This document shows, piece by piece, positions 6,747-8,496 of a stretch of DNA of 8,496 bases. The DNA is from Chloroflexota bacterium (GTDB lineage Bacteria; Chloroflexota; Anaerolineae; UBA1429), in the NCBI GenBank assembly GCA_012513595.1, contig JAAZBY010000569.1, positions 1-8,496 of the forward strand, written 5' to 3'. A program made the position numbers and the translations under genes. A model generated the notes under the pieces. That model had not been told where the DNA came from, searched no databases, and saw only the letters and a list, made by a program, of their open reading frames with translations. The stretch's first letter is position 1. Each line of letters begins with the position of its first letter.

Positions 6747-8148
6747 CCTGGGCGATCGCCTTCGCGAAGCGCTCCCGGTAAGGGTGGCGACCCTCATCGT
6801 GCTCGGCGTCCTGCTGGCTGCCGCGGTGCTCGGGTGGCACCCGCGCCTGCGCTACGTCGCCCTGATCGGGGCTGGCCTGGCGGGGCTGGTGCTCATCTGG
6901 AAGCCGGCCCTGGGGCTGGGCGCCCTGGTCCTCTTTGCCCTGGTGGCACCGCTCCAGTTTGGGACGGGCACCGAGGTCAGGCTGAACCCGACGGCCCTCA
7001 TCGTGCCGGCACTGGCCGCTGTGTGGGCGGCCGGGGCGCTCATCCGCAGGGACCTGCCGCTAGTGCGCACGAGCGCCGACCGCCCGCTGCTTCTCTTTCT
7101 CGTGTCGGCGGCGCTCTCGCTTTTGATCGGCAACGCCCTCTGGGACCTGGCCGTGCTGCGGCCCGCCAACTTTCTGGCCGTGCAGCTGGCGCAGTGGGGG
7201 ATCCTGGCTTTCTCGGGCGCCGCGTTCTGGCTGATGGGCAGCCTGGTCACCAGCCCGGAGGTGTTGCGTCGGCTGACCTGGCTGTTCCTCTATGTCGGCG
7301 GGGCGGTGGCCGTGCTGAGAGCCCTGCCTGGGCTGGGCAGGCTGGCGGAGATGACGACCACCAGCGCCTCTACCCGCGCGCCGTTCTGGATGTTGCTGGC
7401 CGCCCTGGGGGGAGGGCAGCTGTTCTTCAACCGCGACCTCAAGCCGCTGCAGCGTGGCTATCTGGTGTGCCTGCTGGGGCTGGTGGCCTACTTTGCCTTC
7501 GTGGTGAGGAGAGAGACGGCCTCGAACTGGATCGGCGTGGCGATTGCGGTGGCGGTGCTCGCCTGGCTGCGCTTCCCGCGCCTGCGGGTGGTGGTCGCCG
7601 TGGCCCTCCTGGTCCTCTATCCGGTGCTGGCCCCGCGCGTCTACGAGTTTGGCGGGGGCGATTCCGAGTGGGAGGAGAGCGGCGGCTCTCGGCTGGCCCT
7701 GATCAACAGGGTGATCAGCGTGACGCGGCGCGATCCGCTCTTCGGCGTGGGCCCTGCCTCATACCGGGTCTATGCCAGCGCCGAGCCGCTCACCTATGGC
7801 GGCGCGCTCTGGTACAACCCGGCCGTCAACTCGCACAACAACTATGTGGACCTGTACGCCCATGTCGGGCTGGTGGGCCTGGGGCTGTTCGCCTGGTTCG
7901 TGGGAGAGGTACTGCGGCTCGGCGGGGGCCTCGTGGGGCGGGTCGGTTCCGGCTTTGTGGCCGGCTATACCCACGGTGCCGTGGCTGCGCTTGTGGCCGC
8001 GCTGGTGCTGATGATGCTGGCTGACTGGATCCTCCCCTTTGTCTACAACATCGGCTTCCCGGGCTTTCAGGCCAGCGTGCTGGTGTGGCTGTTTCTCGGC
8101 GGGCTGGCCGCCGTGGCGCGCTGGTACCCTTCGGCGAGGGGCACATGA
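6739..8148 (+). CDS. O-antigen polymerase/ligase family membrane protein (Wzy_C-like)
   Basis: A 469-residue hydrophobic protein with roughly 10-14 predicted membrane helices, for example near 16-32, 38-54, 58-71, 84-101, 143-165, 179-195, 241-256, 283-298, 371-391, 412-428 and 446-461. Between about 299 and 370 is a large polar loop, rich in Arg and Trp/Tyr, expected outside the membrane. It ends in the family signature GVGPASY (336-342) and NSHNNYVDLYAHVGLVG (364-380), typical of PF04932 proteins that polymerise (Wzy) or ligate (WaaL-type) lipid-linked glycans. H366 and arginines R318, R324, R330 and R331 are candidate functional residues. ATG at 6739 is chosen because AAAGGGG lies nine bases upstream and the protein begins with a short amphipathic stretch before helix 1; it overlaps the previous gene by eight bases. 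Its place among glycosyltransferases supports assembly of the glycan they build. Polymerase versus ligase cannot be settled by sequence alone. Confidence 0.88.
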   Translation: MASLGDRLREALPVRVATLIVLGVLLAAAVLGWHPRLRYVALIGAGLAGLVLIWKPALGLGALVLFALVAPLQFGTGTEVRLNPTALIVPALAAVWAAGALIRRDLPLVRTSADRPLLLFLVSAALSLLIGNALWDLAVLRPANFLAVQLAQWGILAFSGAAFWLMGSLVTSPEVLRRLTWLFLYVGGAVAVLRALPGLGRLAEMTTTSASTRAPFWMLLAALGGGQLFFNRDLKPLQRGYLVCLLGLVAYFAFVVRRETASNWIGVAIAVAVLAWLRFPRLRVVVAVALLVLYPVLAPRVYEFGGGDSEWEESGGSRLALINRVISVTRRDPLFGVGPASYRVYASAEPLTYGGALWYNPAVNSHNNYVDLYAHVGLVGLGLFAWFVGEVLRLGGGLVGRVGSGFVAGYTHGAVAALVAALVLMMLADWILPFVYNIGFPGFQASVLVWLFLGGLAAVARWYPSARGT

Positions 8149-8496
8149 TCGACCTCTCTGTCATCATCGTCAGCTGGAACACGCGCGACCTGTTGGAGGC
8201 GTGCCTGGCCTCTCTCCAGCGTGCTGCCGACGGCCTGGCGGTAGAGACGCTGGTGGTGGACAACGCCTCGGCGGACGGGTCCGCCGCCATGGTGCGGCAG
8301 CGGTTCCCACAGGTGCAGCTGATCGAGAACACGGAGAACGTGGGCTATGCCCGGGCCAACAACCAGGCCATCCGCCAGTGTACCGGGCGCCACGTGATGC
8401 TCCTGAACAGCGACACGGTCGTGCGCCCGGGTGCCCTGGCCGCCCTGGTACGCTTTATGGACACACACCCCGCCGCTGGGGCCGCAGGGCCCTATC
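8145..8496 (+). CDS. GT2 family glycosyltransferase, rhamnosyltransferase-like (3' partial)
   Basis: The first 117 residues of a GT2 glycosyltransferase; the gene runs off the window end. The start is ATG overlapping the previous stop as ATGA, with GAGGGG three bases upstream. Visible motifs are LSVIIVSWN (4-12), nucleotide-binding VVDNAS (37-42), the ENVGYARANNQ segment (64-74) and LLNSDT (86-91), which replaces the classic DXD. VDNAS plus NVG-(F/Y)-A-(R/G)-A-N-N plus LNPD/LNSD is the pattern of the WbbL/RfbF-like rhamnosyltransferase subgroup, so transfer of rhamnose or another deoxysugar is plausible. Substrate assignments in this subgroup are often wrong. The catalytic Asp/Glu and the C-terminal region lie beyond the window. 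Tight coupling to the membrane polymerase/ligase gene places it in the same glycan pathway. Confidence 0.88.
   Translation, partial: MIDLSVIIVSWNTRDLLEACLASLQRAADGLAVETLVVDNASADGSAAMVRQRFPQVQLIENTENVGYARANNQAIRQCTGRHVMLLNSDTVVRPGALAALVRFMDTHPAAGAAGPY

Noticed and set aside
1..8496. Mobile elements, CRISPR arrays, tRNA or rRNA genes
   Set aside because: No transposase, terminal inverted repeats, spaced direct repeats or RNA gene signatures were seen; the whole window is accounted for by glycan genes.

Overview
The window is a continuous, very GC-rich stretch of seven same-strand (+) genes. It looks like the interior of a cell-surface or exopolysaccharide biosynthesis operon. Both ends cut genes, so the cluster continues on each side. 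The strong G/C preference at third codon positions, the style of the GT4 proteins (N-termini with a GGYEQLC motif) and the GT2-TPR and pyruvyltransferase-GT2 architectures remind me of Chloroflexota (Anaerolineae-like). This is an impression only: no rRNA or taxonomic marker is present, and another high-GC phylum is possible.

Layout: (1) 1-1704, the 3' part of a two-domain protein: a polysaccharide pyruvyl-transferase-like domain followed by a GT2-like domain whose catalytic motifs have been replaced. (2) 1732-2982, an intact GT2 glycosyltransferase with a C-terminal TPR-like extension. (3) 2982-4208 and (4) 4205-5494, two tandem paralogous GT4 glycosyltransferases. (5) 5529-6746, a third GT4 enzyme of a different subfamily, resembling PEP-CTERM/EpsH-associated sugar transferases. 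(6) 6739-8148, a multi-pass membrane protein of the O-antigen polymerase/ligase (Wzy_C-like) type. (7) 8145-8496, the 5' part of a rhamnosyltransferase-like GT2 enzyme.

The genes are tightly packed. Junctions at 2982, 4205-4208, 6739-6746 and 8145-8148 overlap, and the only gaps are 27 and 34 bases. There is no room for internal promoters or terminators, so translation is probably coupled along one long transcript. The likely division of labour is that the cytoplasmic GT2 and GT4 enzymes build an oligosaccharide on a lipid carrier at the inner membrane face. The membrane protein then polymerises or ligates it outside. The first protein may add a pyruvyl ketal or serve a non-catalytic role. 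No flippase, initiating phosphoglycosyltransferase, chain-length regulator or nucleotide-sugar gene is visible here. No RNA gene, mobile element or CRISPR array was seen, and no stretch over 300 bases lacks a gene.

Most of this is an ordinary glycan cluster. The points that stand out are the motif-less GT2 domain in gene 1, the missing arginine in its pyruvyltransferase motif, the TPR pair in gene 2 and the GT4 tandem duplication.
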